The notes under the pieces are model-generated. The model did no database searches and was not told the DNA's origin. It worked only from the letters and a program-made list of their open reading frames with translations. A DNA stretch of 64,000 nucleotides, taken from positions 77,581 to 141,580 of the forward strand of contig JBGALV010000001.1 in assembly GCA_044223515.1 (NCBI GenBank), given 5' to 3'. Made by a program: the position numbers and the translations under genes. Shown here piece after piece: positions 62,873 to 64,000 of this stretch; the first letter of the stretch is position 1; every line of letters begins with the position of its first letter. Source of the stretch: SHVZ01 sp044223515. GTDB lineage: Bacteria > Pseudomonadota > Alphaproteobacteria > SHVZ01.

Positions 62873-62915
62873 AATGAAAAAGGCCCTCATGCGGGCGTCA
62901 CCGGCATGAGGGCCT
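62873..62915 (-). terminator. Intrinsic terminator upstream of the sugar-acid operon
   Basis: aggccctcatgc (62881-62892) pairs perfectly over 12 bp with gcatgagggcct (62904-62915). On the minus strand the stem is followed by TTTTTCATTTG. It terminates a gene that ended near 62935 on the minus strand. Its strength and the T-run make it the clearest terminator of the window. Confidence 0.88.
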
Positions 62916-62934
62916 CTTCGAATCTTGGACGAGG

Positions 62935-62982
62935 CTAGCGGACGAGCTCGATCGACTGGGCCTCGCGGCCCTTCTGGGTCAT
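62935..62982 (-). pseudogene. C-terminal remnant of a small minus-strand gene (cold-shock-like?)
   Basis: The minus-strand frame MTQKGREAQSIELVR ends at TAG 62935, 20 bp upstream of a strong intrinsic terminator. Only these 15 codons before the plus-strand FemAB-like sequence remain coherent. TQKGREAQSIELV resembles the last beta-strands of a cold-shock-domain protein, but so short a match is weak. It looks like the 3' end of a gene whose front half is missing. Confidence 0.35.
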
Positions 62983-63010
62983 TCTGCCCCTGGTCCGGGT
63001 CCGAACCAGT

Positions 63011-63832
63011 TTGTTCGGTCTTTACCTCGTGTCCATGCCATTCGGGAACTATGGCGGGCCGCTCGGCGGCCCGCAGGCCGTCCCCGCCTACGCGTCGGAT
63101 GCCTCGAGGATGGCGGACGCGACTGGCGTGAAGTTGCTCGAACTCCGCAGCGCGAGGGAACTGCCGCTGGATCTGCCAGTTTCGCACCGGAAGGTGACCG
63201 TGGTCCTCGAACTGCCACCCGACGTGGACGCGTTGATGAAGGGGTTTCCTGCCAAGCTGCGAAGCCAGGTGCGCCGACCGGAAAAGGAGGGCGTCACCTA
63301 CGCCTTCGGCCCCGACCAGGTCGCTCCATTTCACGCGGTCTTCTCCCATCACATGCGCGATCTGGGAACGCCGAGCCAGGGGAGGGGACTCTTCGAGTCG
63401 ATTGCACGGGTCTTCCCCGACGACGCCTGGTTCGGCTGCGCCTGGCTCGACGGCCGGCCGATCGCGGCGGGGGCGGGTTTTCGCTGGGGCTCTGAATTCG
63501 AGATGACTTGGGCCAGCGCCCTCTCCTTGTTCAGCCGGACCGCCGCCAACATGGGGCTCTACCGGGCGTTCATGGAGCGGGCAATCAGCGCAGGATGCTC
63601 CCGGTTCAATTTCGGTCGCTGCACGCCGGGAAGCGGGACCCACCGGTACAAACTGCAATGGGGCGGACGCGACGAGCCGCTCTGGTGGTACCAACACACA
63701 CCCGGCGGGCAGCCGGCCGCCACGCCGTCGCCCGATCACGGGGCGTTCAGCTGGGGACCCCGGCTTTGGAAGCGGCTTCCGCTGCCCGTGGCTACCGCGC
63801 TCGGACCCCGAATCGTCAGGCTGATCCCGTGA
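63011..63832 (+). CDS. FemAB-like/GNAT-type protein, N-terminally truncated
   Basis: 273 residues from a TTG at 63011, but recognisable family sequence begins upstream at about 62983 (VILPLVRVRTSLFGLYLVSM), without a start codon. Family members of the exosortase/polysaccharide type have ~60-70 residues before this point. Visible are MPFGNYGGPLGG, ALMKGFPAKLRSQVRRPEKE, GCAWLDGRPIAAGAGFRWG, CSRFNFGRCTPGSGTHRYKL and WGGRDEPLWWY, all typical of FemAB-like acyltransferases. The open frame is stopped by TAG at 62936-62938. The gene is therefore cut at its 5' end by the same junction that removes the 62935-62982 gene. It is coupled to the next gene by a GTGA overlap. Confidence 0.7.
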   Translation: MFGLYLVSMPFGNYGGPLGGPQAVPAYASDASRMADATGVKLLELRSARELPLDLPVSHRKVTVVLELPPDVDALMKGFPAKLRSQVRRPEKEGVTYAFGPDQVAPFHAVFSHHMRDLGTPSQGRGLFESIARVFPDDAWFGCAWLDGRPIAAGAGFRWGSEFEMTWASALSLFSRTAANMGLYRAFMERAISAGCSRFNFGRCTPGSGTHRYKLQWGGRDEPLWWYQHTPGGQPAATPSPDHGAFSWGPRLWKRLPLPVATALGPRIVRLIP

Positions 63833-64000
63833 GCCTGGCCCGCCAGCCGCCGGCCTGGTCCCCGCTGACGCTGGGGGCCATCCTTGCCGGGGTACGCGCG
63901 GCATGGCTGGGTGGCGACCTAACGGCCAGGGAGGCGCTCGACAAGGGATTGTGGTCTTCCTACGGCCCGCGGCAGCTCTTCCTGACCGACAGCGGCACTT
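63829..64000 (+). CDS. DegT/DnrJ/EryC1-type aminotransferase (N-terminal fragment)
   Basis: Starts with GTG at 63829 in a GTGA overlap with the FemAB-like gene and runs off the window. It begins SLARQPPAWSPLTLGAILAG and reaches LWSSYGPRQLFLTDSGT. LTDSGT is the usual PLP-binding approach segment of DegT-family sugar aminotransferases. With the FemAB-like gene it suggests an exopolysaccharide or exosortase-associated cluster to the right of the window. Only 57 codons are visible, so the family call is tentative. Confidence 0.55.
   Translation, partial: MSLARQPPAWSPLTLGAILAGVRAAWLGGDLTAREALDKGLWSSYGPRQLFLTDSGT

Noticed and set aside
60294..62909. Very long plus-strand open frame opposite the dehydratase and SDR genes
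   Set aside because: It is an antisense shadow of high-GC coding DNA; it has no domain motif, and the minus-strand genes have full active-site motifs.
63011..63832. Complete FemAB-family gene with a TTG start
   Set aside because: Recognisable family sequence extends upstream of the TTG without any start codon, and the expected N-terminal part is missing.

Overview
The window is high-GC, tightly packed DNA with many 1-8 bp gene overlaps. Its gene content is alphaproteobacterial: an alphaproteobacterial-size NAD kinase, HisKA_2 and PAS histidine kinases, a CtBP-type 2-hydroxyacid dehydrogenase, many solute-binding-protein ABC importers, and REP-like palindromes containing TTCGACAAGCTCAG. A Rhodospirillales or Hyphomicrobiales-type soil or water heterotroph fits best, but the sequence alone does not fix the genus. 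No tRNA, rRNA, CRISPR array, transposase or phage gene was seen.

Layout. 2-106 is the tail of a phosphotriesterase-like gene. 444-6188 (+) is a stressosome signalling operon: RsbR, RsbS, RsbT, an ATPase-SpoIIE phosphatase fusion, a hybrid histidine kinase carrying a further RsbT-like ATPase, and a response regulator-histidine kinase fusion. The hybrid kinase is frameshifted as given. 6245-7997 (-) is an acyl-CoA ligase broken by a 34-bp tandem duplication. 8062-14942 (-) is a peptide ABC importer with two binding proteins, followed by a P1 aminopeptidase (15107-16105). 16102-16899 holds two small membrane proteins. 16910-21522 (-) is an amino-sugar import and catabolism operon without its own ATPase. 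21549-24601 (-) carries cfa, nadK and moaA; fdhD is divergent from moaA. 25568-28972 (-) holds a ComB-like phosphatase, a secreted unknown and two tandem OmpA-type lipoproteins, the second with a deleted C-terminus.

29235-32013 (+) has a glycosyltransferase-like gene, a REP-like pair and an MlrC-type M81 peptidase. 32183-33181 is an AT-richer patch with a DUF5343 gene. 33182-43682 is mixed metabolism: AhpD-like protein, KDPGal aldolase, a multi-PAS histidine kinase, a DapA-family protein, two divergent citrate synthase-family genes, OsmC, CPBP protease, extensin-like lipoprotein and an FAD oxidoreductase. Two cobalamin riboswitches control B12 uptake: one on + before btuB (44257-46155), one on - before btuFCD (51081-54015). 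Between them lie folE, the MbnP/MbnH copper pair and two dehydrogenases.

54838-62867 (-) is a sugar or sugar-acid operon: MalFG-type permeases, Tat-exported binding protein, UgpC-type ATPase, 2-hydroxyacid dehydrogenase, pentonate-type dehydratase and an SDR lacking its catalytic Tyr. At about 62980 a truncated minus-strand gene end abuts an N-terminally truncated FemAB-like gene (63011-63832), followed by the start of a DegT-type aminotransferase. This looks like a rearrangement or a misjoin.

Several genes are damaged in ways a single assembly or strain-variation artefact could produce: the 3.8 kb frameshift, the 7.8 kb duplication and the 63.0 kb junction. These should be read with that in mind.
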